Positions 36,687 to 48,492 of a stretch of 64,000 nucleotides of DNA are shown here, one piece after another. The notes under the pieces are model-generated. The model searched no databases, was not told the DNA's origin, and saw only the letters and a list, made by a program, of their open reading frames with translations. The DNA is taken from contig NC_088303.1 in assembly GCF_032854445.1 (NCBI RefSeq), forward strand, positions 5,711,501 through 5,775,500. Direction: 5' to 3'. This stretch comes from Liolophura sinensis (lineage: Eukaryota; Mollusca; Polyplacophora; Chitonida; Chitonidae). Numbering within the stretch: the stretch's first letter is position 1; every line of letters starts with the position of its first letter. Both the position numbers and the translations under genes were made by a program.

Positions 36687-36948
36687 TTAAAACAGACTCT
36701 CATCAGCCACTTTTATGTCTCGGTCGAACCTTTGAATGAAGTCATTGAAACGATCAAAGTTTATTTCAAAAGACAACACATCATGCCATGACAAATGCAC
36801 ATCATTGCTTGTTTGCCGAAGGATAAGCACCACTGGGGCAGTTGCAAAGGGCTTTGTTAACAAAACATACTTGCAGCTTTTGCCCACATTCAACAAAATT
36901 TCAGAACTTTATACAGAGATCATCTGCATTCTGGAAGTCTGCGTTCAT
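36687..36948 (-). pseudogene. Small coding-like segment broken by one frameshift, function unknown
   Basis: On the - strand an ATG in good context (ACCATGA, 36948-36946) opens a frame that meets TGA after 15 codons. One extra base near 36902-36906 separates it from a 73-codon open frame ending in TAA at 36687. Read across the shift the product would be about 86 residues, rich in hydrophobic strands (KYVLLTKPF, APVVLILRQ) with a helical end (FNDFIQRFDRDIK). Codon use in both parts looks protein-coding, and no intron is needed. It may be a decayed single-exon gene, a frameshifted retrocopy, a base error in an intact gene, or a last exon starting at 36906. The strand-then-helix pattern faintly recalls PC4/SUB1-type domains, but I do not assign a family. 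Confidence 0.45.
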
Positions 36949-37290
36949 GGTACTTGATTTTCTAGAATCTTTAAGGACCTAGTGCAGATTGCATGTGGTG
37001 ATATCCTCTTACTCTAATACATGTATCTGAGTAATTCTCATCCCAATTTTCTACTCTGTAATTAAATTTATAGTAACCCCCAACCCCCCACTCCCCTCAC
37101 CCCCAGCTAGATTAACTGATAAATTCTATGGAACACACCTTGCTGTTGTATTTCCTTCTTCAGTCATCATTTATATACAATATGTGACATAAAACAATTT
37201 ATGATATTGTTTTTGGAGCTGAAACATATTTCTAGTAGGATATCATTTTATTTTTGAAAACAAACCTCAAAAGATATTTCAACCTATGGA

Positions 37291-37396
37291 TACTCATGGG
37301 TTTCTGCTAGGCCCCCAGTTTCCTCCCACCATAATGCTGGCTGCCGTAGTATAAGTGAAATATTCTTGAAAACTCCAATGAAATAAATACATAAAT
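37291..37396 (+). mobile_element. V-SINE 3' fragment
   Basis: Contains CAGTTTCCTCCCACCATAAT, GCTGGCTGCCGTAGTATAAG and TGAAATATTCTTGA, then AAATAAATACATAAAT. The head is missing. Confidence 0.85.
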
Positions 37397-37904
37397 CAGA
37401 ACATGTTTCTAAGGTCAGGATAGATCTGTCAGTTAGACTTAAGTGATGACAGGGGATGGTGGGGGTGGAGGGATTGAGCAACGGAATGATAGGCAATATC
37501 TTTTGTCAGTTACAGTACATTTATTGATGTGTAATTTTAAATATGCCCTATTAATTTATGTACATGTTTATTTGCCCTAACACTCCAAATAAAACAGATT
37601 TTAAATATACATGTAAGTACAAGTGAGCCTAAACTCCAGGTATATTAGAAGGCCGAACCTGGTGTACCATGATCTGAATGTGTAATTCTCAGAAACTTGT
37701 ACCCACCTGTTTATAACTGTATGAATGTCCTGTGTGGTATTGTATCTGTTTTTACCACCTCCATCAAACACTGTGCCCCTTACCATGTAGCCATTCACTT
37801 ACCATGTGTTGATTCACTTGATTGGTCATGAAAGGGCAGGTGACAGTGCTCAGTAATGATCTTAATTACCTGTCCCTTGAACAGGTGTTTGGCAGAGAGG
37901 TTAA

Positions 37905-38120
37905 TGGTAAATGACCTGGTATTTGGCCTCATGATGAAGTTGCCTATTTTGCTTGATTCCTAGAGTGGTCCATACATTGATCTTGGAATGGTGTTCTGAT
38001 GTTTTGCTGAGCTAGGATGATATCGTACTGGACAAAACTGTAAGTTTCAGCACCAAAAGTAATATGTTATTTCATTTGTTGGGTTATAAATTACGCACTT
38101 TTATCGATGAAGTGGTGGTT
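37905..38120. mobile_element. MITE-like element, family A, diverged copy
   Basis: Begins GGTAAATGACC and shares TGTAAGTTTCAGCACCAAAA, then AATAT and TTCATTTGTTG with the copy at 9318-9536. The right end is decayed. Confidence 0.45.
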
Positions 38121-38723
38121 TTCTTTACTTATAAAACCAGTAGTTACATGTAAGTTACATGTAATTATATGCTTGATGCAGTCAGGTATATTGTACATTT
38201 AAGCTTCGGAAAACAGTAGCAAGCACTTAAAATTCTCACTAGCAGGAATATGCAGACATTTTGTAATTATTAATTTATAATAATATTGTTATTGATGGAT
38301 TGTGTATTAAGATCTGAATGTTGCCCACATGCATTCATGTGTACATGTTATATACATGTAACTGGACAACGCTCTCTGCCGATGCTATCCTGTGATATGG
38401 CACGTAAACCTGTCATGCATCTCACCTTTGTGCTGATATGAGTTTCAATTGGGTTAATACATATATAACTTTGGGCTCAGCCAATATGAATAATGACTAG
38501 ACTAGTGCAACCCAACCAATACAAGTGAGCAAATACGATGAAGCCATAGTCTTTATCTGGAATTCTCTTTGTCATTGTCAGTTGATAAAAAATGAAAATT
38601 AGCATTGTTCCTAAATATACTCACTTGTATCCCAACCTAAAAACTAAGTGCATGTGCAAAGCATTCCTACTGAAGCCATATTGGCTAGATGAATTTGCTG
38701 TGCACTGTTTGGTGTGTCCTGTC

Positions 38724-38806
38724 ATGGACAAGCTCCGTTCTGGTGCTCCTTGTGGCGCCATGAGCACCCCTCAATACAAGAGCAGTGGTTATGAATACAT
38801 GTCCAG
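38724..38806 (+). CDS. Likely first coding exon of an unrecognised gene
   Basis: ATG in strong context (GTCATGG) opens 27 codons (MDKLRSGAPCGAM..., ending GYEYMS) and then a CAG|GTATAT donor in phase 2. The exon at 45284 has an acceptor needing phase 2, and the junction reads ...MS-SSPTMSRP. The frame is open upstream to 38592, so the true start could be earlier. A second ATG 12 codons in (GCCATGA) is an alternative. No domain is recognised. Confidence 0.5.
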
Positions 38807-39276
38807 GTATATACATGTAGATATTGGAAATGAAATTTTACCTTTCATAAGTGTTGTGCTGTCATGAAAGTTATGTAGTCCTTTCATTCGGTGAAACAAT
38901 GTTGCACAGGTAAGTATGAGGACACTCTGTCAGTATATGTGTTCATACGTCATCTGTGACATGACCTTGGTCTTAATAGATTGCCTATGGGAAATAGCAA
39001 TATCATGCAGGGGTATTACCTCAATTTCCTCACCATTAGCTGTTGTCGCTATTGACTGAGACAAGCTCGCTGTCATTCCTGTAACTTAATCATTATTGAT
39101 TCGCCGTCTCCCTCTGTCAGGTGACTAGAAATCTCGGAGTACGTATACAAGGAAGGTTGCTATGGCAACAAGCGGTGGTGTATTGATTGGTGTTGGTTGC
39201 ATGGCATCAGAGCCAGGTACCTGTTTATACGAAGATGTCACAGATTGAATATTATCTCTGTTTCGTCTTGTTGTAG

Positions 39277-39465
39277 GACATGTCAGAAATGGCGACTTGG
39301 CCTTTAGGCCGGCAGATAACAACAGCCTAGAAGACAGAGAAGCTGTTCTAAAGGGAGAATCTTTATCTGTACACCTGTACAGTCATTGTGGCCCCACAGT
39401 TTGGGCTGGGAGAGAATTTTTGTGTGACATTTACCAGTGGATGTTGATGTGTCACACGTACACAG
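39277..39465 (+). other. Possible exon of unknown status
   Basis: A TTGTTGTAG acceptor and CACAG|GTACGG donor bound 189 bp, open in one frame throughout (contains HVRNGDLAFRPAD and EDREAVLKGESLSVHLYSH). Its phases (1 in, 1 out) match neither 38724-38806 nor 45284-45906. It may be chance, non-coding, or part of an isoform whose other exons I cannot see. Confidence 0.2.
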
Positions 39466-40342
39466 GTACGGCTTAAATATATATATAGGTGTGTTTTATT
39501 CATCATGTGGTATAAGCAGATGACAAATGTCAGATTCAGTAAAGAGTCTTGTCAAACTCTAAATATTGTGTTGCAAGTTTGTCTTTTAATAAGCCTGAAT
39601 ACATTCATAAACATGTTATTGTGTGGCAGTTTAGCATATAATGGGTAGACATACTGGTATCTATTTCCCTACGCAGTAGTAAATTCATTAAACAGTAACC
39701 TACATCTTATTGATAAAGACATAGGCTAAGTTCAGGTTCAAGTATTGCTAGTATGTGAGGTATTGCTAGTATATGAGTTGCAGATTATTCATACACAGAA
39801 ATGGTGCGGTTATCTTTCCCAATTAAGACCTCAGCAATCAGTATTTTGTACTGAGATACAATTTCTATTTTTTCTTTTTTTCTTTCCATTTATGTACATT
39901 GAAGAGTGTTGAAGTTTTCTTTTAAGTGATTTGCATTAGTCTTCACCACATAAGTCCCATCCTCGTAGGAATTGATAGTCCCCGGGGGTGGGGCGGTGGA
40001 AATATAAAGGTGTGTCCCTGTCTGTCAATCACTCCATCAGTCACAAATGTTTTCTGAACTTTTTTATTAGATGGTTCATTGTATTGAATTTCAGTTAAAA
40101 TTTGGCACAGTATTTGACAATAACAAGTTACAGGTCAGCTTCAAGTGGTCATGCAAGCTAAGTAATGGCTTTTGGCAATACTACGTGGACCTGTAGATCT
40201 ATTTTTACTCCGAATGAATTATTTGGAAATGTCACTGACATGTAAATAAGTCTTGGAAAGTAACATATTAAACATTCAGTAATTTCAGTGATTTACAAAA
40301 CGTTCCCATTCACTGAAAAAAATGACCGTCGTCGAATACATG

Positions 40343-40402
40343 TAAGTGGAAACTTTTTGAGTATGGTGTTAAACAACACTTAGATCAAATAAATCAATAA
40401 AT
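40343..40402 (+). mobile_element. V-SINE tail fragment
   Basis: GTGGAAACTTTTTGAGTATG, GTGTTAAACAACACTTAGAT and CAAATAAATCAATAAAT match the V-SINE 3' end only. Confidence 0.6.
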
Positions 40403-41499
40403 ATAAACCTATGTGTTGGAATTATGCTAGCATCTCTGACTCTGACCTCATTTTTCTCCCACATAGAAGAAAAATCCTCTTATGGTCTACCAGAAAGTAA
40501 GCCTTAAACAGTATGTAGGCCTATAGGTTTTATACATATGTATGAGCTTATTACTATTGATAAAATAAGATCTAACATGCAGCATGTTGCCATGGTTACT
40601 TGTTAACATAGTACTTGTGTTGGGTTGACACTCAGGACTGATTAAATTTGCCTTGTCCGTCTGGAATTGCTAGGAGCATGAAGGATACATCCAAACATTC
40701 AGTACATGTAAGCATAGGTGGTTATACATGCATAGTTTATTATATAAAATATAGAATTCATTCAGGAATAGTCAGGGTTTTCATTTAGCATTGGAGAAGG
40801 AGGTTAAAGTTCAAAAGTAGTTGGCTGAATTGAAAATAATTATGTCACAATTACTATTGATTTAAATAGTAAGAATATTCAAAGTAGGTGGCTACAGGGA
40901 CGACAGTAGACAGCTATCTGCAGTCTGCTACTTGCACTTTTTGAACACCCTGATAGTGCTTATGCGGTTTAAACATACGGTGTATCACTCTGTAGTATGT
41001 ACATGTATGCATAACATTCAGCATTTAATTATAGCGGGGTGAATGGTACAAGTTTTTTATGAACAGATAAAAATTCAGTTTTGATATAAATGGAATGTAT
41101 ATTATACAGTTCATCTAATTCTTCAACATTTTCAACCAACTCTGAAACCAGTGATTTGAAATGTTCTGAGAGAACTGTGGAGGGGGGGGGGGTCCAAAAT
41201 AATTTGCACAGTTTTATGAAGCTTGCATCTTCAGTGACAAAAACAAATTATTTTAGAACATTTTGATAATAATTGTGTGCATGAATTCCACTGAAGAAAA
41301 TGCTTTAGAGGTTGAAAAGCTTGAAGATTTAGATAAACATTACTCTATTTAACTGTTGAATCATATAAATATATACAATATTGAACTGTGTGATGCATCC
41401 AGTGTTTATTTATTTGTGTGATGCATGATATTAACATGTGTATACATGTATTACTTAACCTTGTGTGATGCATTGCATAAAAATAAAATATAGTATATT

Positions 41500-41838
41500 A
41501 TTTATTTATTTCATTGATGTTGTCCACTAGTGTGATAGCTCACACAGTTTCATGAGTGGAGGAAACTGGCAGACTGAAGTGCACCGCTGGGTAATCCAAC
41601 AGCCTTTATTTGCAGCTAACTGACGGAATTTCCCCCGTGTTAGGTACAGATGTGCACACCATATTGGTGGAAGTTGAGTGGTCTTCAGCAAATGTCTTCA
41701 TGAGTGTCGTCATCAGCTGCTTGTTGTCACCAAGGCACAACTCCCCTGTCTAAAGCGAGGCATCGAACCCACATGATGTATGTTGTATCAAATGAAAAGC
41801 ATGCTCCTTAAGCACTCAGTCAGGACTGGCTGCCTACA
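41500..41838 (-). mobile_element. tRNA-derived SINE, minus strand
   Basis: Starts with the reversed tail TTATTTATTTATTTCATTGA. At its other end the - strand reads TGACTGAGTGCTTAAGGAGC (A-box-like) and GTGGGTTCGATGCC (B-box-like). The middle differs from the V-SINE reference, so this is a different or chimeric family. Confidence 0.65.
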
Positions 41839-41915
41839 TTAGATATTATATAAAACCTTGAATTTACATAGGTACAATGCATATATAACACAGCTTCATG
41901 GGGGATAATGACAGT

Positions 41916-42027
41916 GAGTTCCCCTGGGCTCTGCCCACTTTCCACAACACAGTAATCCTGGTCACTGTCATATAAGTGAAATATTCTTCAGTAAGGCGTA
42001 ATTCACCAGTGAAATAAATAAATCTTA
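41916..42027 (+). mobile_element. V-SINE 3' part
   Basis: CCCCTGGGCTCTGCCCACTT, CATATAAGTGAAATATTCTT and a GAAATAAATAAAT tail. Headless. Confidence 0.75.
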
Positions 42028-42052
42028 GTGATGAACAAGGAACAGGCTGTGA

Positions 42053-42376
42053 TCTGTGTGTAGTGGTTAGAGTCAGGGTTGCTATAGGACACTCAAGATG
42101 TGGGTTCAATCCCAGCATTTGACAGGAATCAGTGTAGATTCCCCAGCCGCCATTACTTGTGGGCTATAAATAAGTGTGTGTGTTTGTTTGTGCAGTCTTT
42201 GGTGAGGACCATTATGCATATCTGTGGAATGTTTGCCTGTTAGCAACTTGTCAAATGTGGGTGGTTTTACCCTGGTAAATCTGGTTTTCTCCACCCATAA
42301 AACTGACCGCCATCTCATATGTGAAAATTCTGGAGTACGGCATTAAAAAACAAGCAAATAAATAAAAAAATAAATA
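42053..42376 (+). mobile_element. tRNA-derived SINE with V-type 3' end
   Basis: The head GTGTAGTGGTTAGAGTCAGG and GTGGGTTCAATCCC form A- and B-box-like motifs. The 3' end has CTGGTTTTCTCCACCC, ATTCTGGAGTACGGCATT and AAATAAATAAAAAAATAAAT. About 320 bp, near complete. Confidence 0.75.
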
Positions 42377-42555
42377 TCGTGGTGAATAGCAAGTTCACAA
42401 AAAAACGTTGATTAACCGTATTGTGTTTTTTTTTTTCAGTGGTACCCAAACATTCAACTAGCTGTGACAATTGACACTGTGATAGCGTGAATAATTTGCC
42501 TATTAACAGTAAGTGTATCACTTTGTTAAACTTATATTTGATAGAATGGCTATCA

Positions 42556-42826
42556 CGGAGCTGGCCAGTAGCAAGCTTACCACAGAGCTGGCCTGTGGCA
42601 TGCCTACCACAGAGCTCGCCTGTAGCAAGCCTACCACAGAGCTCGCCTGTTGTAAGGCTTGCCTGAACCAAGGCTACCACAGAACTTGCCTGTAGCAGGA
42701 CAACCACAGAGCTTTCCTGTAGCAAGGCTACCAAAGAGCTCAGCCGTAGTGAGGCTACCAAAGAATTCAGCCGTAGCAAGACTACCAAAGAGCTTGCCTG
42801 TAGCATGGCTACCAAAGAGCTCTGAT
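42556..42826. repeat. Minisatellite, 27-bp unit, about 10 copies
   Basis: Units of the form CTACCACAGAGCT plus NGCCTGTAGCAAGG, drifting to ACCAAAGAGCT in the right half. One copy is expanded near 42645. Because 27 is a multiple of three, long frames stay open on both strands (for example a 174-codon - strand frame); these are array artefacts. Confidence 0.9.
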
Positions 42827-43011
42827 GTAGGAGACACATGAATGCAAAACTTCAGTTCAATACATAAAGTACTGAAGTCATGAATTTGGTAATTTACGTT
42901 AATTAATTAATTGGGTAAATGCACACAGCAACATGGTGTTAATCATCTGACATACATGTGTATGTACATACTGTTACATGTATGTACAAAACAATATTGA
43001 TACAAAAGACA

Positions 43012-43331
43012 GCACAGTTGGTAGAGTGCCTGCTTGAGGGTCACAATTCAGACTTTAAAAGAGGAAAGTGTAACTTCTTCGCTTGGCATTCATCATTAAA
43101 TGGATAGTGCAATGACTGGTTGACCCCGTATCAGTATAATGGCTCGGGCAGGACACCTTACTTGCCTTTGGTAAGTCATCTCAGCGAAGCAGCACGAGAT
43201 AAAAGAGCTGTGGAAATCCGTCCAGCAACAAGGAGGCAAATTACACGTGCATGCACTCTAAGAACTCCTTCTTCATTATATAACTGAAAAATTGTTAAGT
43301 ACAACGTTAAACCTCCAGCACTCACACACTC
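43012..43331 (+). mobile_element. tRNA-derived SINE, family 2
   Basis: The head ACAGTTGGTAGAGTGCCTGC is A-box-like. The 3' end CTGAAAAATTGTTAAGTACA then CGTTAAACCTCCAGCACTCA is the family-2 tail. A tail scrap of the same family (GACGTTAAACCTCAAGCACT) also occurs at 22178. Confidence 0.7.
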
Positions 43332-43825
43332 ACTGCATCGTTGATGCTCCAAACGCATATTTATTAGGGTAAATTACACATTTCATTATGGCCATTTACC
43401 CTTTTGTGTATCTAATGGATTCAATTAATAAGAAACAAAAGACAACAAATAGTATAAACTTAGTTATTTCAGAAGAGAGTTGAAACCAAAATGGCCGTGA
43501 CGTGATAACTCTATAAATCACCTTTTAAATCTGAAATACTTGAATTTCTTGATGTGTGCAGTTTTGTTCACTTTGATCTGCGATATCTTGGTTATGCAAC
43601 ATCACAAAAGTAAAAAAGTATGCTTTTTAAACTTCATGTTGGATACTTTAGCCATTCATATATATATTTGTTTAATTGTTATGTTTTCTATATGCATAGC
43701 AACAGGCGGGGTTTGTTCATCATGGCTGCTCTGTGTGCATATTAATTACTGTGAATTACTCATGACTTAGCCTCACGTTTAGTGCAGTATCTCAAAGTAT
43801 CGTAATCATACAAAATTCCTGACAT

Positions 43826-44112
43826 AGTGCGGGTTCAAACCCAGCCTTGGTTATAACTGGTCAATGCCACTTGTGCGGCCGGTTTGCACAGGCAACGTTT
43901 GTAACCTTCGTTGAAGACTACTTGTTTCCCACCAGTATGGTGTGCATATATCTGTACGTCACATATGGGAATGTTTATTGATTGTCAGTAAATAATATAC
44001 ATTAGAACAGTTTTATAGTGTTCTCTTTTATAGTTTATTGATTTAAACCAGGTGCCCCTGTACCTAAGTGAGAAATCCTTGAGGATGGCATTAAGCCACA
44101 ATGTAATAAATA
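43826..44112 (+). mobile_element. SINE, V-type tail
   Basis: GCGGGTTCAAACCCAGCC is a B-box-like start. The 3' end reads CTAAGTGAGAAATCCTTGAG, then GATGGCATTAAGCC and AATAAATAAAT. The A-box part is not clear. Confidence 0.55.
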
Positions 44113-44712
44113 AATCAAAATTCCTGATCTTTACTTCTTTGTATTAGAATGAATATTAACATTAATGTTTAACTAGCTTTCATTTCACCTGAAGTTTTGC
44201 ATTCATGTGTCTCCTGCAAGATAGCTATTTATGGTATGACTATATAGTGGCCAGTGACGTGACATTGGGCTTTTACCACTTATTACATGATGTATGTATT
44301 TCAAGCAAAAATATCATTACGATATTGCATGGGCCCCAAGCAGAATGTGGTAGAATCTGGGGCCGGTTTCATGAAGCTCACTTACCAAGTTAAGCCCTTA
44401 ATTACCATGACAACACATGTGGTAGAGATATAAACTGCACTTATCTCAGTGTGACTTAATGCTAAGTGTAAAGTAAGCTTCATGAAAATGGCACCCAATG
44501 CTTTAAAAACATTTTTAATACTCTGTTGGAAAAATTTGAAAAAATTTTAAAAAAGAAAGAGAACTATTTTCCTGGACAATTTTTTTATCCCCACCAAGGC
44601 AAGCTGTTAGATTTCACACAAGTTACCCTTGTTTAGAATGCTGTAACATTGAAACAATGGTAGAGGATCATTAGTGAACTCCATGAGTGCAGTTAGATTA
44701 CCATTTGTAATG

Positions 44713-45075
44713 TTATTTATTTATTTGATTGGTGTTTTACGCCGTACTCAAGAATATTTCACTTATACAGACATGATTTTTTTCCGCTTTTTAGCGGAAT
44801 TCCGCTTTTTCTTTGTTCAGTTTCGATTAATTTACCTGTTTTCCGCAGATTTTTCTAGCTTCCGGGGCCTAGGCGGCCCCTGGACCCCAGCCTTTTTGGG
44901 CTATGATAGTAAATTTCAGCTATTTTCTTGGTTCACCACAATCATGTCTGCTTATACGACAGTGGCCAGCATTATGGTTGGCGGAAACCGGGCAGAGCCC
45001 GGGGAAAACCCACGACCATCCGCAGGTTGCTGACAAACCTTCTCACTTACGGCTGGAGAGGAAGCCAGCATTTTA
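44713..45075 (-). mobile_element. V-SINE, minus strand, interrupted by a MITE
   Basis: Reversed tail and GGTGTTTTACGCCGTACTCA, AGAATATTTCACTTATA, then a foreign 183-bp block, then CTTATACGACAGTGGCCAGC and the rest of the core to about 45075. Removing the block restores the SINE exactly as in other copies. Confidence 0.9.
44768..44950. mobile_element. 183-bp MITE with 11-bp inverted repeats, nested in a SINE
   Basis: Perfect 11-bp terminal inverted repeats CAGACATGATT ... AATCATGTCTG, flanked by a 6-bp target-site duplication CTTATA at 44762-44767 and 44951-44956. The empty site is known from other SINE copies. Inside are TTCCGCTTTTTAGCGGAATT, which can fold, and GGGGCCTAGGCGGCCCC. No coding capacity. 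Six-bp duplications occur in few DNA-transposon groups (IS3EU and Dada among them); the family is not assigned. Confidence 0.85.
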
Positions 45076-45283
45076 TAATGTTATGGTTGTGTTGAAAAGA
45101 AGATGTGACCAAATTACCTTATTTGGTCTAACCCTCCTAACCTAACCTAATAAAATATTATGCTTTGTGGCAAATTTCTTACATTTGCCCATGTATATTG
45201 TCCTACATGTGCCTTTTCAAACAACTTGTTGGGGGAAGTTCTGGTTAATTATGTCATGATTACCTGTTTGTCTGTTCTTCAAG

Positions 45284-45906
45284 TTCTCCAACCATGTCCC
45301 GTCCAGCCCCTATCAACACCAAGCTAGCCTCAGGTCCTCTCCCAGATGAACCTACCACTCCCACCATCAGGGTTAGTCGCCCCAGCTCCTCCATTGGGCC
45401 ACACCCTCACATGCCCTACCTCCCAAATGGGAAGCCTCATTTGGACCAGCTCCGCCCACTTCCACCCTTCAGTCTGATTCCGTCCAGTCCCACCCAACAG
45501 AATATGGGCCTACCAGAGTCCAGCCATCCTAACCAAGTCAGCTTGGCTGACAATTGCAGCAGACAGGTGCGAAAACAGATCACTGTCCTTAACAACGGCT
45601 CCTTTGATGAGGGCGATATGAACACGAGCTCAACAGAGAGCTTGATGACTTCAGATACATTGACGCAGGTGGAGGTGCTACAGAAAGGGGTGGATAACCC
45701 TGTGTTTTCATTTGGAGAAGAAGAACTGCGAAAGATGAGAATCCGTCCACGTAACTCGAGTGAGGGCAATCTGCGAACTACCACCAAAGGGGGCGTCCTG
45801 TTACCTCCCCTGAGGGTTGAAGGTTCGCATTTCTCTCCGTTGACACCATTCCTCAACCCTAAGGAGATGGACTCCTTGACCGTCCCAGACTCCTTGTCTT
45901 TGGCTG
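45284..45906 (+). CDS. Large internal exon of an unrecognised gene
   Basis: TTCTTCAAG acceptor, 623 bp open throughout, CTG|GTAAGT donor in phase 1. It encodes about 207 residues, rich in Pro, Ser and Thr, with no transmembrane segment: TMSRPAPINTKLASGPLPDE, then RPSSSIGPHPHMPYLPNG, a Ser/Thr segment DMNTSSTESLMTSDTLTQ and a mixed-charge FGEEELRKMRIRPRNSSEG. It looks like a disordered cytoplasmic N-terminal region with possible phosphorylation sites. Codon use is clearly coding. The upstream partner is probably 38724-38806. No following exon of this frame is seen up to 57.9 kb. I do not recognise the family. Confidence 0.7.
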
Positions 45907-47246
45907 GTAAGTCTATCTTTCTTTCTGCAATACAGATACGACTGGATATACGGTAAATTTTGGAAATATGATGCTGGAGTGTTGTCCAATTTTATGCCAT
46001 TGTTTTCTTTCTTAAAAAGGCATGGAAATCATGTTTATTTGCCAGAAACTACTACTTCAGTTGTTTGTTATTTTGTTCTGAACGTCTGCATTATGTTTGG
46101 CAGAATTGTGTTTTGTGGTCATGTGGTCATATTTCTTCATGGATGTAATGCTCAGCTTACAGCGGTAAGCACAAGAACTGACCAGTTTAAAATGTGGACA
46201 TGTAATATCAGCATGCACAGATGAGACTCTCATTATTTACACTTTTTGTGAGAAAAGATGAGTATATAATGGTAAACTTCAAACTGAAGCTGAAGTAACT
46301 ATAGAAATGTTTGAAACTAGAGGAGTATATGATGATCACTGTCAAACGGGATTAAAAAAAAACTTAGATAATGCAAAATGTAAAATGAAATAAAGCAAAC
46401 AAACCAGAACAGAATCATTTTATACAGCAGAGACAGTAAAATCTGAAAATATCTGGAGACTGATTCAGAGAACAGTCCACAAAGCATGCATGGACCAAAG
46501 AGTAGACCTTTTTTTTATATGGAAAAGATATGCAATAATTACCAAAAATATGGTTATGAATAACTCCGATTTCATTCAGCTAAGGATGGTCTGAAAACTG
46601 CAATTTCCACAATCTTAGATCTGTGTGAAAGGGTTGCTTACAGTTTAGATTCCATGACATACAGTACATGACACCTGGTCTTCTCCAACCAATGATGTTT
46701 TACAAATGCAAGGGTTGCATGCTGATCCATTATGTTTGTATCAATACAAACTTCAGAAATTCCAGACAACTGGAAAGGTGAAGCTTTAAGGAAAAAAGTC
46801 ACTGTGAAAAAAGTACATGTGCATTAATTTATCAATTAAATTAAAATTGCAAGATTCAGTCAAAGTTAAATTGTTACCAGAACAGAAACCCTTGAGATAC
46901 TTAAATGTTGGAACACATGGAATTGCACTTCTCTGTCTAACTTGTGGTATTATTATTGGGTCGTACACAGCATGTATTTTATGTAAATTTTACCATTTTC
47001 CAAGTAACATAATGATTCGAAGTGATCCCGCCGCCTTTATAGGGACAATTAAGAATTTTTTTCGAAATCTGATTAATTTCTTGCAAGAAAAACTGATATG
47101 TTGGCAACGTATTGAAATGACTTCATTCTAAGCCCTGTGTAAATTTTTACATACCATTACTAAAATCTAAAGAAAATACAGTAGTACAGTGGTGGTAGCA
47201 GATTTGTGGTGGCAGCTTCACAGCCTAATTTGGTTTAATAAAGGTT

Positions 47247-47314
47247 AATTTTACACTGTACTGAAAGTAGTTAACATACATATATGTTAACTACTTTATG
47301 TACAATGTAAAATT
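47247..47314. repeat. 68-bp palindrome
   Basis: AAAGTAGTTAACATA and TATGTTAACTACTTT are perfect inverted arms around a 4-bp CATA loop. The pairing extends outward with a few mismatches to AATTTTAC ... GTAAAATT. It would form a strong hairpin. It may be a very small foldback element or a short inverted duplication; no target-site duplication is clear. Confidence 0.8.
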
Positions 47315-48339
47315 TGCGGTCTTGCGGATTCCTGGGATGACATATGGGAAGTAACTGAATACTCATGCTGGAGGTGAATTTGTGAATAGTTATCTCCCCT
47401 TACATTATCTTTCCTATATACACAGTGACGAAAGATGTCTATCAAAATTCCAGTGAAAAATTTAGAGGGTTGGTTTGGTTAATTTGAAATACTCAGCAAA
47501 CACGTTGTTATATATCTTAGCCACAAGTGGAGCTGTCAGGGTTCCAGTGACAAATTCATAATTTATACGGATACAAACATGCCCGACTTAAATACGGTGC
47601 AGGCATGTAGAAAACTTGCAATACAAGCCAAGATTCCATGTTTAATACCCTCCATGTGTAATACAGTTAACCAATTTTTAATAACCAGACAATAGACATT
47701 GACATTCACTACACAGATCATTTCACTGATTATCAGACCTTATGTAAGCAGACATAGGTTTCTGTGGCGTCACTGGTATAGATATCAAAAAACAATAATC
47801 ACGTTTACAACATTAGCTACAGTGGGAATTTTGAAGCTCTATGTTTTATGCTTGGTTAAGCGAATTTTAAATCTCAAACAGTACACATTTGACAGGTAAT
47901 TTGTAAATGTCAGAGAAAATGCAATGGTTGACATTTTGATTTGATAATTTGTGATAAAATCTTTCAGCACAGTTAAACCATAACGCTGGATTTATGACCA
48001 GAATTATGTTTGGTAGCTTACATGGAAGTAAAAATTTGTTTGTCACATGGCAGAAACGTTCATGGATGTGCATTTCAGAAGTCAGGAAAGCAGATTTTGT
48101 ACACTGTATTGTTTCAGTTTAAAAGGATCAGCAATTCAGGGCTGTAGAGTCACTTTGTACTTTAAAGAATTCACAACAGAAAGCTCTGATAATGTACCCG
48201 ATTTCATATTACTCAAGTTCTGGTTTACAATTTAACCATATACAAGGTAAACAAGTTGAGCAAATCGGCTGCTGAGAATTGGCGGTGGTTACATACATGT
48301 ATGCCTGATAATGTGGTGGTACTGTAGCTCTTAGACACC

Positions 48340-48492
48340 CCGTATGTGGGACGCTTTGCCTGCATTCTGTGGATGGTTGTGGGTTTCCCCCTGGCTCTGC
48401 CCAGTTTCCTCCCACCATAATGCTGGCCGCCATCGTGTAAGGGAAATATCCTTTAGTACAGCGTAAAAGACCGACCAAATAAATAAATAAAT
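48340..48492 (+). mobile_element. V-SINE, 5'-truncated, with target-site duplication
   Basis: Core CTCTGCCCAGTTTCCTCCCA, then CATAATGCTGGCCGCC, AGGGAAATATCCTTTAGTAC and the AAATAAATAAATAAAT tail. Direct repeats around AGACACCC flank it near 48332 and 48496. Confidence 0.8.

Noticed and set aside
42315-42839. 174-codon minus-strand gene
   Set aside because: Mostly the 27-bp array, open in several frames on both strands, followed by SINE sequence.
45437-45856. 139-codon minus-strand frame
   Set aside because: Antisense shadow of the plus-strand exon 45284-45906, which has matching splice sites.
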